From assembly GCF_013522705.1 (NCBI RefSeq), contig NZ_JAAMRE010000024.1, positions 1-64,000 on the forward strand: DNA of 64,000 bases, written 5' to 3'. The first letter of the stretch is position 1. Each line of letters begins with the position of its first letter. Made by a program: the position numbers and the translations under genes. Positions 35,393-43,996 of the stretch are shown piece after piece. The notes under the pieces were generated by a model. That model saw only the letters and a program-made list of their open reading frames with translations. It was not told where the DNA came from and ran no database searches. Source of the stretch: Pseudomonas lurida (GTDB taxonomy: Bacteria > Pseudomonadota > Gammaproteobacteria > Pseudomonadales > Pseudomonadaceae).

Positions 35393-36022
35393 ATGCGCGA
35401 AACCCCCGTTTTGATCGATGGCCCGGTAGGCCAATTGGAAGCCCTGTACCTGGATCAGCCCGAACCACGTGGCCTCGCGCTGATCTGCCACCCTAACCCG
35501 GTGCAGGGCGGGACCATGCTCAATAAAGTCGTGTCGACCCTGCAACGCACCGCGCGCGATGCCGGTTTGATCACGCTGCGTTTCAATTACCGCGGCGTCG
35601 GCGCCAGTGCCGGCAGCCACGACATGAGCAGCGGCGAAGTGGACGATGCCGAAGCGGCCGTCACCTGGCTGCGGGAAAAGCATCCTGGCCTGCCGATCAC
35701 CTTGCTCGGGTTTTCCTTTGGCGGCTACGTGGCGGCGAGCCTGGGCGGGCGCCTGGAGGCCAAAGGCGAAAAACTCGCGCACCTGTTCATGGTCGCCGCT
35801 GCTGTGATGCGCCTGAGCGATAACGATGTGCTGCCCCAGGACTGCCCGTTGACCTTGATCCAACCGGAAACCGACGAAGTGGTCGACCCACAGTTGGTCT
35901 ACGACTGGTCCGCCGCCTTGAAACGCCCCCATGAGCTGCTGAAAGTGGCAGAATGCGGGCACTTTTTTCACGGCAAGCTCACCGATCTCAAAGATCTGGT
36001 GCTGCCGCGTCTCTCGAATTGA
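35393..36022 (+). CDS. Alpha/beta hydrolase
   Basis: A 209-residue serine hydrolase of the small alpha/beta type: HPNPVQGGTMLNKVV near the N-terminus, nucleophile elbow G-F-S-F-G-G (LLGFSFGGYVAAS), and a C-terminal histidine in CGHFFHG. No signal peptide. The start is uncertain: ATG 35393 lies 14 bases after GGAG, while an in-frame TTG at 35387 has ideal eight-base spacing, so TTG may be used. The longer frame to 35330 is not supported. Substrate unknown; adjacency to trpS is conserved. Confidence 0.8.
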   Translation: MRETPVLIDGPVGQLEALYLDQPEPRGLALICHPNPVQGGTMLNKVVSTLQRTARDAGLITLRFNYRGVGASAGSHDMSSGEVDDAEAAVTWLREKHPGLPITLLGFSFGGYVAASLGGRLEAKGEKLAHLFMVAAAVMRLSDNDVLPQDCPLTLIQPETDEVVDPQLVYDWSAALKRPHELLKVAECGHFFHGKLTDLKDLVLPRLSN

Positions 36023-36046
36023 TAGCAGTCTGATAAGCGATTACCC

Positions 36047-37402
36047 ATGACGACTCGTACCCGTATCCTCACCGGCATCACCACCACCGGCACGCCGCAC
36101 CTGGGCAACTACGCCGGTGCGATTCGCCCGGCCATCCTTGCCAGCCAGGACGCCAATGCCGATTCCTTCTACTTCCTGGCCGACTACCACGCCCTGATCA
36201 AATGCGATGACCCGCAGCGCATCCAGCGCTCGCGCATGGAAATCGCCGCGACCTGGCTGGCCGGTGGCCTGGATGTGAACCGGGTGACCTTCTATCGCCA
36301 GTCTGACATCCCGGAAATCCCCGAGCTGACCTGGCTGCTGACCTGCGTCGCCGCCAAGGGCCTGCTCAACCGCGCCCATGCCTACAAGGCCTCGGTGGAT
36401 AAGAACGTGGAGACCGGCGAGGACCCGGATGCGGGTATCACCATGGGCCTGTACAGCTACCCGGTGCTGATGGCGGCGGACATCCTGATGTTCAACGCGC
36501 ACAAGGTGCCGGTGGGCCGCGACCAGATCCAACATGTGGAGATGGCCCGCGACATCGGCCAGCGTTTCAACCACCTGTTCGGCAACGGTAAGGAATTCTT
36601 CACGATGCCCGAGGCGTTGATCGAAGAAAGCGTTGCCACTTTGCCGGGCCTGGATGGCCGCAAGATGTCCAAGAGCTACGACAACACCATCCCGTTGTTC
36701 ACCAGCGCCAAGGATATGAAGGACGCGATCTCGCGCATCGTCACCGACTCCCGCGCGCCGGGCGAAGCCAAGGATCCGGACAATTCGCACCTGTTCACCC
36801 TGTACCAGGCCTTTGCCACGCAGGCCCAGGAGCAGGCGTTCCGTTACGAACTGCTGCAAGGCCTGGGTTGGGGCGAGGCGAAGAACCGTCTGTTCCAATT
36901 GCTGGACGGCCAGTTGGGCGAGGCCCGCGAGCGCTATCACCAACTGATGTCGCGCCCGTCGGACATGGAAGATCTGTTGCTGGTCGGGGCGAAGAAAGCC
37001 CGCGCCGTCGCGGCACCGTTTCTTGCCGAGCTGCGTGAGGCGGTGGGCCTGCGTTCGTTCGTGAACCAGGCTGCGGCGCCGGTCAGCGCCAAAAAGAAAA
37101 CCACCAAGACCGCGCGTTTCGTGAGCTTTCGCGAAGATGACGGCAGTTTCCGTTTCCGCCTGCTGGCCGCCGATGGCGAACAACTGCTGTTGTCGCGCCA
37201 TTTTGCCGACGGCAAGGCGGCAGGTGCGGTGACCAAACAACTGCAAAGCGGTGACGCCCTTGACGTGCGCACCGATGGCCTGCGCTTCAGCGTATGGCTG
37301 GACGGCGCCGCGGTAGCCGACAGTGCCGAGTTTGCCGACCCTGCGTCGCTTGACGCGGCCATTGAGGCCCTGCGCATCGCGTTGGCCCCCCTCGAGGATT
37401 AA
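36047..37402 (+). CDS. trpS: Tryptophanyl-tRNA synthetase with C-terminal extension
   Basis: A 451-residue class I synthetase that charges tRNA-Trp. The HIGH-like motif is TPHLGN (16-21) and the KMSKS loop is 206-210 (DGRKMSKSYDNT). Standard bacterial enzymes have about 330 residues; the extra 110 after a Lys-rich linker (SAKKKTTKTARFVSF) form an additional domain with the pattern FRFRLLAADGEQLLLSRHF, reminiscent of YegP/DUF1508 repeats. The extension appears to be normal for Pseudomonas. A terminator follows. Confidence 0.95.
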   Translation: MTTRTRILTGITTTGTPHLGNYAGAIRPAILASQDANADSFYFLADYHALIKCDDPQRIQRSRMEIAATWLAGGLDVNRVTFYRQSDIPEIPELTWLLTCVAAKGLLNRAHAYKASVDKNVETGEDPDAGITMGLYSYPVLMAADILMFNAHKVPVGRDQIQHVEMARDIGQRFNHLFGNGKEFFTMPEALIEESVATLPGLDGRKMSKSYDNTIPLFTSAKDMKDAISRIVTDSRAPGEAKDPDNSHLFTLYQAFATQAQEQAFRYELLQGLGWGEAKNRLFQLLDGQLGEARERYHQLMSRPSDMEDLLLVGAKKARAVAAPFLAELREAVGLRSFVNQAAAPVSAKKKTTKTARFVSFREDDGSFRFRLLAADGEQLLLSRHFADGKAAGAVTKQLQSGDALDVRTDGLRFSVWLDGAAVADSAEFADPASLDAAIEALRIALAPLED

Positions 37403-37431
37403 CCCGACCAAGGGTTGATTGCCATTATCCA

Positions 37432-37463
37432 GGGCCGTCGTTACAGTGACGGCCCGTTTTTGT
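37432..37463 (+). terminator. Rho-independent terminator after trpS
   Basis: GGGCCGTC (37432-37439) pairs with GACGGCCC (37448-37455), followed by GTTTTTGTT. It lies between trpS and zapE, only 27 bases before the zapE ATG. Confidence 0.8.
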
Positions 37464-37481
37464 TGCCTTGCTAACGAAATT

Positions 37482-38576
37482 ATGACGCCCCTAGAACGAT
37501 ATCAAGCTGATCTGAAACGCCCTGAGTTCTTCCACGACGCGGCTCAGGAAAATGCGGTGCGTCATTTGCAGCGCCTGTACGAGGACCTGCTTGCAGCTTC
37601 GCAAAGCAAGCCAGGGATGCTCAGCAAGCTGTTCGGCAAGAAAGACCATACGCCGGTCAAAGGCCTGTATTTCTGGGGCGGCGTGGGCCGTGGCAAGACT
37701 TATCTGGTCGACACCTTCTTTGAAGCGCTGCCGTTCAAGGAAAAAGTCCGCACCCACTTCCACCGCTTCATGAAGCGCGTGCACGAAGAGATGAAGACGC
37801 TGCCGGGCGAGAAAAACCCGCTGACTATCATCGCCAAGCGCTTTGCCCAGGAAGCCCGGGTGATCTGTTTCGATGAATTCTTCGTCTCCGACATTACCGA
37901 TGCCATGATTCTTGGCACCTTGATGGAAGAGCTGTTCAAGAACGGCGTAACCCTGGTCGCCACCTCGAACATCGTGCCTGACGGTCTGTACAAGGATGGT
38001 CTGCAGCGCGCGCGCTTCCTGCCGGCAATCGCGCTGATCAAGCAGCACACTGAAATCGTCAATGTGGACAGCGGCGTCGACTATCGCCTGCGTCACCTCG
38101 AGCAGGCGGAGCTGTACCATTTTCCGCTGAACGAAGCGGCTCACGAAAGTCTGCGCAAGAGCTTCCGTGCCCTGACGCCGGAATGCACCCAGGCGGTGGA
38201 AAACGATAAGTTGGTGATCGAAAATCGCGAAATCATCGCCCTGCGCACCTGCGATGACGTGGCCTGGTTCGAGTTCCGCCAACTCTGCGACGGCCCGCGC
38301 AGCCAGAACGACTACATCGAACTGGGCAAGATCTTCCACGCGGTGATCCTCAGCGGCGTGGAGCAGATGAGCGTGACCACCGACGACATCGCGCGCCGGT
38401 TTATCAACATGGTCGACGAGTTCTACGACCGCAACGTCAAGCTGATCATCTCGGCGGAAGTGGAACTCAAGGACCTCTACACCGGCGGTCGCTTGAACTT
38501 CGAATTCCAGCGCACCCTCAGCCGTTTGCTGGAGATGCAGTCCCACGAGTTCCTCTCGCGCGGGCACAAACCCTAA
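37482..38576 (+). CDS. zapE: Cell division protein ZapE (AFG1-like ATPase)
   Basis: A 364-residue P-loop ATPase of the AFG1/ZapE family, a Z-ring associated factor in E. coli. Walker A is GGVGRGKT (66-73) and the Walker B region ICFDEFFVSDITDAMIL. The ATG at 37482 begins MTPLERYQADL, the family start; the longer frame to 37419 crosses the terminator. Family members contact FtsZ and need FtsN-stage division in enteric bacteria; the same role here is inferred. Confidence 0.92.
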   Translation: MTPLERYQADLKRPEFFHDAAQENAVRHLQRLYEDLLAASQSKPGMLSKLFGKKDHTPVKGLYFWGGVGRGKTYLVDTFFEALPFKEKVRTHFHRFMKRVHEEMKTLPGEKNPLTIIAKRFAQEARVICFDEFFVSDITDAMILGTLMEELFKNGVTLVATSNIVPDGLYKDGLQRARFLPAIALIKQHTEIVNVDSGVDYRLRHLEQAELYHFPLNEAAHESLRKSFRALTPECTQAVENDKLVIENREIIALRTCDDVAWFEFRQLCDGPRSQNDYIELGKIFHAVILSGVEQMSVTTDDIARRFINMVDEFYDRNVKLIISAEVELKDLYTGGRLNFEFQRTLSRLLEMQSHEFLSRGHKP

Positions 38577-38578
38577 GT

Positions 38579-38605
38579 GTGAGAGGGGGCTTGGCCCCCT
38601 CTCAC
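38579..38605. terminator. REP-like single hairpin / bidirectional terminator
   Basis: A perfect 12-base stem GTGAGAGGGGGC / GCCCCCTCTCAC with a three-base loop lies between the converging zapE and AraC-type genes. It resembles a REP palindrome with an altered foot and probably serves both genes as terminator. Confidence 0.7.
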
Positions 38606-38611
38606 ATTGGC

Positions 38612-39607
38612 TTACGCAGCCTGCTGGAATTGCTGGCGGTATTGGTTCGGCGATAGCTCGGTGTGTTGGCGAAACAACCGCGCAAAGAAACTCGCATCGT
38701 CGTAACCCACCTCATAGCTGATGGTCTTGATGCTCTTGCGACTGCCCGAGAGCAGGCCCTTGGCCGTTTCGATGCGCAGGCGCTGCAGGTAATGCAGCGG
38801 CTTGTCCCCGGTGGCGGTCTGGAAGCGACGCATGAAGTTGCGGATGCTCATACCGTGTTCCCGGGCGACATCTTCGAAGCGGAATTTGTCGGCGAAGTGC
38901 TCTTCCAGCCAGTGCTGGATCTGCAGGATGATCACATCCTGGTGCAGTTTCTGCCCGCCAAAGCCAATGCGGCCAGGTGAATAGCTGCGCTGCACTTCGT
39001 AGAGAATGTCGCGTGCCACGGCCTGGGCGATATTGGCGCCGCAGAAGCGTTCGATCAGATAAATATAGAGATCGCAGGCCGAGGTGGTGCCGCCGGCGCA
39101 GTAGAGGTTGTCGGCGTCGGTGAGATGTTTGTCCTGATTGAGCTGGACCTTGGGGAAGCGTTCGCTGAAGGCGTTGAAGAAGCGCCAGTAGGTGGTCGCC
39201 TCCTTGCCATCGAGCAGGCCGGCTTCGGCGAGCCAGAACACCCCGGTGGCTTCGCCGCACAACACGGCACCGCGTGCGTGTTGTTCGCGCAGCCAGGGCA
39301 ACACTTGGGGGTAGCGGGCGCACAGGGCGTCGAAGTCATCCCAGAAGGCCGGTAGAACGATGATGTCGGCGTCTTCCAGGCCGCCATCCACCGGCATGAT
39401 CACATCACTGAAGCTGCACACCGATTTTGCATCGGGGCTGACAAGACGCGTTTCGAACGCCGGGGTCAGACCCAGGCCTTGCTGCTTGCCATAGCGCAGG
39501 CTGGCCAGGTGAAAGAAATCCTTGGCTTGCATGAGGGTGGACGCGAATACCCGATCAATGGCCAGAATGCTGACGCGCCGCAACGGCGTGGAGATTTGGT
39601 TAGACAT
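38612..39607 (-). CDS. GlxA-family AraC-type transcriptional regulator
   Basis: A 331-residue regulator with an N-terminal DJ-1/PfpI-like domain (about 10-200; nucleophile-elbow-like AVLCGEATGVFWLAEAGLL) and a C-terminal AraC double helix-turn-helix (about 225-325; VAREHGMSIRNFMRRFQTA, ISYEVGYDDASFFARLFRQH). Such regulators often respond to amino-acid or quaternary-amine metabolites. It is divergent from the acyl-CoA dehydrogenase gene, whose promoter shares the 145-base gap, so that gene is its probable target. This pairing matches what I recall for PA4436/PA4435. Confidence 0.9.
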   Translation of the reverse strand: MSNQISTPLRRVSILAIDRVFASTLMQAKDFFHLASLRYGKQQGLGLTPAFETRLVSPDAKSVCSFSDVIMPVDGGLEDADIIVLPAFWDDFDALCARYPQVLPWLREQHARGAVLCGEATGVFWLAEAGLLDGKEATTYWRFFNAFSERFPKVQLNQDKHLTDADNLYCAGGTTSACDLYIYLIERFCGANIAQAVARDILYEVQRSYSPGRIGFGGQKLHQDVIILQIQHWLEEHFADKFRFEDVAREHGMSIRNFMRRFQTATGDKPLHYLQRLRIETAKGLLSGSRKSIKTISYEVGYDDASFFARLFRQHTELSPNQYRQQFQQAA

Positions 39608-39752
39608 AATTTCATTTATTCTTATAGGGGAAAGTGGTCACCAGACGGCTGGATCGTCTTATTTTTTGTCGCATGTGTCCAGTGTCCCGTGACGCTTGGG
39701 CGGCATAGGCTCTGTGGGTTCGTTCTTGTCCGACAATCCACACAGGTGCCCC

Positions 39753-40889
39753 ATGATCCCGAGAACCTTGTTCAGTCCAGACCACGAACTGTTTCGCGAG
39801 AGCGTGCGCACTTTTCTCGAAAAAGACGCCGTGCCTTTCCATGGCCAATGGGAAAAGCAGGGCTATATCGACCGCAGCCTGTGGAGAAAGGCGGGGGAGG
39901 CGGGCTTGCTGTGCTCTCATCTGCCGCAAGCCTACGGCGGCCTCGACGCTGACTTTCTCTACAGCGCCGTGGTGATCGAGGAGATCGGCCGGCTGGGCCT
40001 GACCGGGATCGGGTTCTCCCTGCATTCGGACATTGTTGCGCCGTACATCCTGCATTACGGCAGTGAGGCGCTGAAGCATAAATACCTGCCCAAATTGATC
40101 AGCGGCGAGATGGTCACCGCCATTGCGATGACCGAACCCGGCGCCGGGTCCGACCTGCAAGGGGTCAAGACCAGCGCCGTGCTTGATGGCGATGAGTATG
40201 TGATCAACGGCTCCAAGACGTTTATTACCAACGGCTATCTCGCCGACCTGGTGATCGTGGTGGCCAAGACCGACCCCAAGGCCGGCGCCAAGGGCACCAG
40301 CCTGTTTCTGGTAGAGGCCGATACGCCGGGCTTCGCCAAGGGCAAGCGCCTGGAGAAGGTGGGCATGAAGGCCCAGGACACCTCGGAGCTGTTTTTCCAG
40401 GATCTGCGGGTGCCCAAGGAAAACCTGTTGGGCCAGGCCGGCATGGGCTTCGCCTACCTGATGCAGGAATTGCCCCAGGAGCGCCTGACCGTGGCGATTG
40501 GCGCGTTGTCGTCCGCCGAGGCGGCGTTGGCGTGGACCCTGCAATACACCCGTGAGCGCAAGGCATTCGGCAAGGCGATCGCCGACTTCCAGAACACCCG
40601 TTTCAAACTGGCCGAGATGGCTACTGAGATTCAGGTCGGCCGTGTATTCGTCGACCAGTGCATGGCGTTACACCTGGAAGGCAAGCTGGATGTGCCTACG
40701 GCGGCGATGGCCAAGTACTGGGCCACGGACCTGCAATGCAAGGTGCTCGACGAGTGCGTGCAGTTGCACGGCGGCTACGGGTTCATGTGGGAGTACCCGA
40801 TTGCCCGCGCCTGGGCGGATGCGCGGGTGCAGCGGATTTATGCGGGGACCAACGAGATCATGAAGGAGATTATTGCGCGGTCGCTTTGA
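39753..40889 (+). CDS. Long-chain-type acyl-CoA dehydrogenase
   Basis: A 378-residue FAD enzyme. Signatures are AMTEPGAGSDLQGVKT and QLHGGYGFMWEYPIAR. The C-terminal position that carries catalytic Glu in short/medium-chain enzymes is Ala here (RIYAGTNEIMKE). In long-chain and isovaleryl enzymes the base lies in helix G, and E243 in ELPQERL occupies that place, so activity is expected on long or branched acyl-CoA. The ATG at 39753 follows AGGTG. The longer frame to 39696 runs into the divergent promoter region. Confidence 0.92.
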   Translation: MIPRTLFSPDHELFRESVRTFLEKDAVPFHGQWEKQGYIDRSLWRKAGEAGLLCSHLPQAYGGLDADFLYSAVVIEEIGRLGLTGIGFSLHSDIVAPYILHYGSEALKHKYLPKLISGEMVTAIAMTEPGAGSDLQGVKTSAVLDGDEYVINGSKTFITNGYLADLVIVVAKTDPKAGAKGTSLFLVEADTPGFAKGKRLEKVGMKAQDTSELFFQDLRVPKENLLGQAGMGFAYLMQELPQERLTVAIGALSSAEAALAWTLQYTRERKAFGKAIADFQNTRFKLAEMATEIQVGRVFVDQCMALHLEGKLDVPTAAMAKYWATDLQCKVLDECVQLHGGYGFMWEYPIARAWADARVQRIYAGTNEIMKEIIARSL

Positions 40890-40911
40890 TTTTTTGCTGG
40901 TCTTGAATGCG

Positions 40912-40998
40912 TCATCGGGGGCAAGCCCCCTCCCACATTGGAATGCATTCCAAGTGTGGGAGGGGCGGTGCGACGATTCGACTTGCCCCCGATAGCGG
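40912..40998. repeat. REP doublet with a 16-base replacement in one arm
   Basis: The left REP (ATCGGGGGCAAGCCCCCTCC) is normal. The centre is a perfect 16-base palindrome, TTGGAATGCATTCCAA (40938-40953). In the right REP, CGGTGCGACGATTCGA replaces the single G expected between GTGGGAGGGG and CTTGCCCCCG, so its hairpin has a large loop. Confidence 0.85.
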
Positions 40999-41010
40999 TC
41001 TACAGATCGA

Positions 41011-42051
41011 TCAAGGCGCCGGATTCGGATGATCCTTCTGAATCGCCTCAATCCCTTCCAGTACTTCCTTCGACAGCTTCAGATCTGCACTGGCGATGTT
41101 GCTGTCCAGTTGCTCCAGCGACGTTGCGCCAATAATGTTGCTGGTCACGAACGGTTGCTGGGTCACAAATGCCAATGCCATCTGCGCCGGGTCCAGGCCA
41201 TGCTCACGCGCCAGTGCCACATAACGGCTGCACGCCGCCTCCGACTGCGGGTTGAAGTAGCGGCTGAAACGACTGTATTCGGTCAGGCGCGCCTTAGCCG
41301 GGCGAGCACCGTTTTCATATTTGCCGCTGAGCATGCCGAACGCCAGGGGCGAGTAGGCCAGCAGGCCGCATTGTTCGCGAATCGCGACTTCCGCCAGGCC
41401 CACTTCAAAGCTGCGGTTGAGCAGGTTGTACGGGTTCTGGATCGACACCGCGCGCGTCCAGCCCCGGGCTTCGGCCAGGGCCAGGAATTTCATGGTGCCC
41501 CACGGGGTTTCATTGGACAGACCGATGTGACGGATCTTGCCGGCCTTGACCTGTTCGTCCAGCGCTTCGAGGGTTTCCTCAAGCGGCGTGAGGTCGTCTT
41601 CGTCCTTGTGCTTGTAGCTCAATTGGCCGAAGAAGTTGGTGCTGCGCTCCGGCCAGTGCAACTGGTACAGGTCGATCCAGTCGGTCTGCAGGCGTTTGAG
41701 GCTGGCGTCCAGTGCGTCGACGATGTGTTTGCGGTTATGGCGCAGGTGGCCGTCGCGGATGTAGTCGATGGTGTTGCCGGGGCCGGCGATCTTGCTGGCC
41801 AGGATCCAGTCGGCGCGGTCGCCACGGCTCTTGAAGTAACGACCGATGTAGCGTTCGGTGGTGGCATAGGTATCGGCCTTGGGAGGCACCGGGTACATTT
41901 CCGCGGTGTCGAGGAAGTTGATCCCCGCGGCCTTGGCTCGCTCAATCTGCGCGAAGGCCTCTGCCTCGCTGTTCTGCTCGCCCCAGGTCATGGTGCCCAA
42001 GGCTATCGCGCTCACGTTCAGATCCGTACGGCCCAGCTGTCGATAATCCAT
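41011..42051 (-). CDS. Aldo/keto reductase (Tas/YajO-like)
   Basis: A 346-residue NADPH-dependent oxidoreductase with a TIM-barrel. Catalytic tetrad residues visible are D48 and Y53 (FLDTAEMYPVP), the Lys in LASKIAGPG, and the His in LYQLHWPER. The NADP-binding end (SNIIGATSLEQLDSNI) is intact. Closest in style to E. coli Tas. The ATG at 42051 has AGGAG seven bases upstream. Physiological substrate unknown. Confidence 0.9.
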   Translation of the reverse strand: MDYRQLGRTDLNVSAIALGTMTWGEQNSEAEAFAQIERAKAAGINFLDTAEMYPVPPKADTYATTERYIGRYFKSRGDRADWILASKIAGPGNTIDYIRDGHLRHNRKHIVDALDASLKRLQTDWIDLYQLHWPERSTNFFGQLSYKHKDEDDLTPLEETLEALDEQVKAGKIRHIGLSNETPWGTMKFLALAEARGWTRAVSIQNPYNLLNRSFEVGLAEVAIREQCGLLAYSPLAFGMLSGKYENGARPAKARLTEYSRFSRYFNPQSEAACSRYVALAREHGLDPAQMALAFVTQQPFVTSNIIGATSLEQLDSNIASADLKLSKEVLEGIEAIQKDHPNPAP

Positions 42052-42229
42052 CGGGTACTCCTGTCGGGGAAAACAATCATAAAAGCAGGTTGAATTTTTT
42101 TTCGCAATCTGCATAATTGCCCACCTCTTTCTGCAGTGGAAGTGATGCGCCGCCTGCCGAAGAATCTTGCCGTTGAACGGACGCGCTGACCCGAGCCCCC
42201 GATAGCGTCTGTATCCGGCTGCCTTTGAC

Positions 42230-42258
42230 TTGTCAAAGTACGCACTATTCAGTAAGAT
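42230..42258 (+). promoter_or_regulatory. Promoter of rplM-rpsI
   Basis: TTGTCA (42230-42235) and TAAGAT (42253-42258) are separated by 17 bases and end 42 bases before the rplM ATG. Confidence 0.6.
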
Positions 42259-42300
42259 CCGCCGTCTAATTTACAGGGCGGCCCCTGAGGCTATTAAAGA

Positions 42301-42729
42301 ATGACAACTTTTACTGCAAAACCGGAAACAGTTCAGCGCGACTGGTTTGTCGTCGACGCCGCTGGTCAGACCCTGGGTCGTCTGGCCACTGAAGTCGCCA
42401 GCCGTCTGCGTGGCAAGCACAAGCCTGAGTACACCCCTCACGTTGACACCGGTGACTACATCGTGATCATCAACGCTGAGCAGGTACGTGTTACCGGCAA
42501 CAAAGCGCAAGACAAAATGTACTACCGTCACTCCGGTTTCCCAGGCGGTATCAAGTCTTCCAACTTTGAAGGCCTGATTTCCAAGAAGCCTGAAGCCCCG
42601 ATCGAAATCGCGGTCAAAGGCATGCTGCCGAAGGGCCCACTGGGTCGCGATATGTTTCGCAAGCTGAAAGTCTATGCGGGCGCTGTCCACCCTCATGCTG
42701 CTCAGCAGCCCCAAGAACTGAAGTTTTAA
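42301..42729 (+). CDS. rplM: 50S ribosomal protein L13
   Basis: A 142-residue large-subunit protein, full length, with the family blocks TLGRLATEVASRLRGKHKPE, TGNKAQDKMYYRHSGFPGG and GMLPKGPLGRDMFRKLKVY. It is an early assembly protein of the 50S subunit. Codon use is more biased than in neighbouring genes, as expected for high expression. Followed 14 bases later by rpsI in the standard bacterial operon. Confidence 0.98.
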   Translation: MTTFTAKPETVQRDWFVVDAAGQTLGRLATEVASRLRGKHKPEYTPHVDTGDYIVIINAEQVRVTGNKAQDKMYYRHSGFPGGIKSSNFEGLISKKPEAPIEIAVKGMLPKGPLGRDMFRKLKVYAGAVHPHAAQQPQELKF

Positions 42730-42743
42730 CGGAATAGTTCATT

Positions 42744-43136
42744 ATGTCGGCGACTCAAAATTACGGCACTGGCCGTCGCAAAACCGCAACCGCACGCGTT
42801 TTCCTGCGTCCGGGCACTGGTAACATCTCGATCAACAACCGCTCCCTGGACAACTTCTTCGGCCGCGAAACTGCCCGCATGGTAGTTCGTCAGCCGCTGG
42901 AACTGACCGAGACCGTTGAAAAGTTCGACATCTACGTCACCGTTATCGGTGGCGGTGTAAGTGGTCAAGCTGGCGCAATCCGCCACGGTATCACTCGCGC
43001 TCTGATGCAGTACGACGAAACCCTGCGTGGCGCTCTGCGCAAAGCTGGCTTCGTGACTCGTGATGCCCGTGAAGTAGAACGTAAGAAAGTCGGTCTGCGT
43101 AAAGCGCGTAAGCGTCCGCAGTACTCGAAGCGTTAA
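42744..43136 (+). CDS. rpsI: 30S ribosomal protein S9
   Basis: A 130-residue small-subunit protein starting [18 protein letters not shown] and ending in the basic tail [11 protein letters not shown], whose last residues reach the P-site tRNA. Full length. It shares the transcript with rplM and is followed by a strong terminator. Confidence 0.98.
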
Positions 43137-43156
43137 TTCGCTTTACGTTCCACAAG

Positions 43157-43192
43157 AACGCCCAGCCTCCTTACGGAGCTGGGCGTTTTTTA
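43157..43192 (+). terminator. Rho-independent terminator after rpsI
   Basis: AACGCCCAGCCTCC pairs with GGAGCTGGGCGTT around TTAC and is followed by TTTTTTATT. Confidence 0.9.
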
Positions 43193-43229
43193 TTGCCCGC
43201 GATTTGTGCATAAAAATCGCCGTGACAAC

Positions 43230-43256
43230 TTGCCACATCCGTAGACCCCCTATACT
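43230..43256 (+). promoter_or_regulatory. Possible petABC promoter
   Basis: TATACT (43251-43256) is a good -10 element; TTGCCA at 43230-43235 is a possible -35 with a short 15-base spacer. The leader to petA would be about 140 bases and has a small GGAGC/GCTCC hairpin. Confidence 0.4.
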
Positions 43257-43402
43257 ACAAGGCCTGGAGCCGGAGCTCCGGGTAATTCCCTTGTCAGAGG
43301 TGGGGCTTTTCATTACCATTCGGCAAAATTTTTATAAGTTCAGATTTAATACTTAGTAGACGCCTGATTTAACAGGCCAAAAAGCTGATGGGAGAGGACT
43401 GA

Positions 43403-43996
43403 ATGAGCAATGACGGCGTGAATGCAGGCCGGCGTCGCTTCTTGGTAGCAGCCACATCCGTGGTGGGTGCTGCAGGAGCGGTGGGGGCTGCGGTCCCGTT
43501 CGTGGGGTCATGGTTTCCCAGTGCCAAGGCGAAAGCCGCAGGTGCACCGGTGAAAGTGAATGTCAGCAAGATCGAGCCAGGCCAGCAGATGATTGCTGAA
43601 TGGCGCGGCCAGCCGGTATTCATTGTTCGTCGTACCGAGGAAATCCTGGGAAATCTGAAAAAGATCGAAGGCCAGCTGTCTGACCCGAAATCCGAGAAAT
43701 CCGACCAACCCGCCTACGCCAAAAACGAAGCCCGTTCGATCAAGCCAGAGATTCTGCTGCTGGTCGGACTGTGTACCCATTTGGGTTGCTCACCTACTTT
43801 CCGCCCGGAAGTAGCCCCTGTCGATCTGGGCAAGGACTGGGTCGGCGGGTATTTCTGCCCGTGCCACGGTTCTCACTATGACCTTGCCGGTCGTGTCTAC
43901 AAGTCTCAGCCTGCTCCATTGAACCTGCCCGTGCCACCGCACACCTACGAAACTGACGACCTTATTGTCATTGGCCTCGATAAGGAGAACGCGTGA
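43403..43996 (+). CDS. petA: Cytochrome bc1 Rieske iron-sulfur subunit
   Basis: A 197-residue subunit of complex III that takes electrons from ubiquinol at the Qo site. It has a twin-arginine signal anchor (GRRRFLVAATSVVGAAGAVG) and the two cluster-binding boxes CTHLGCSP and CPCHGSHYDLAGR. GAGAGGA lies before the ATG. The stop overlaps the petB start region; petABC form one operon. Confidence 0.97.
   Translation: MSNDGVNAGRRRFLVAATSVVGAAGAVGAAVPFVGSWFPSAKAKAAGAPVKVNVSKIEPGQQMIAEWRGQPVFIVRRTEEILGNLKKIEGQLSDPKSEKSDQPAYAKNEARSIKPEILLLVGLCTHLGCSPTFRPEVAPVDLGKDWVGGYFCPCHGSHYDLAGRVYKSQPAPLNLPVPPHTYETDDLIVIGLDKENA

Noticed and set aside
40900..41010. Insertion-sequence remnant
   Set aside because: The inverted arms are REP sequences; no transposase fragment or target-site duplication can be seen.
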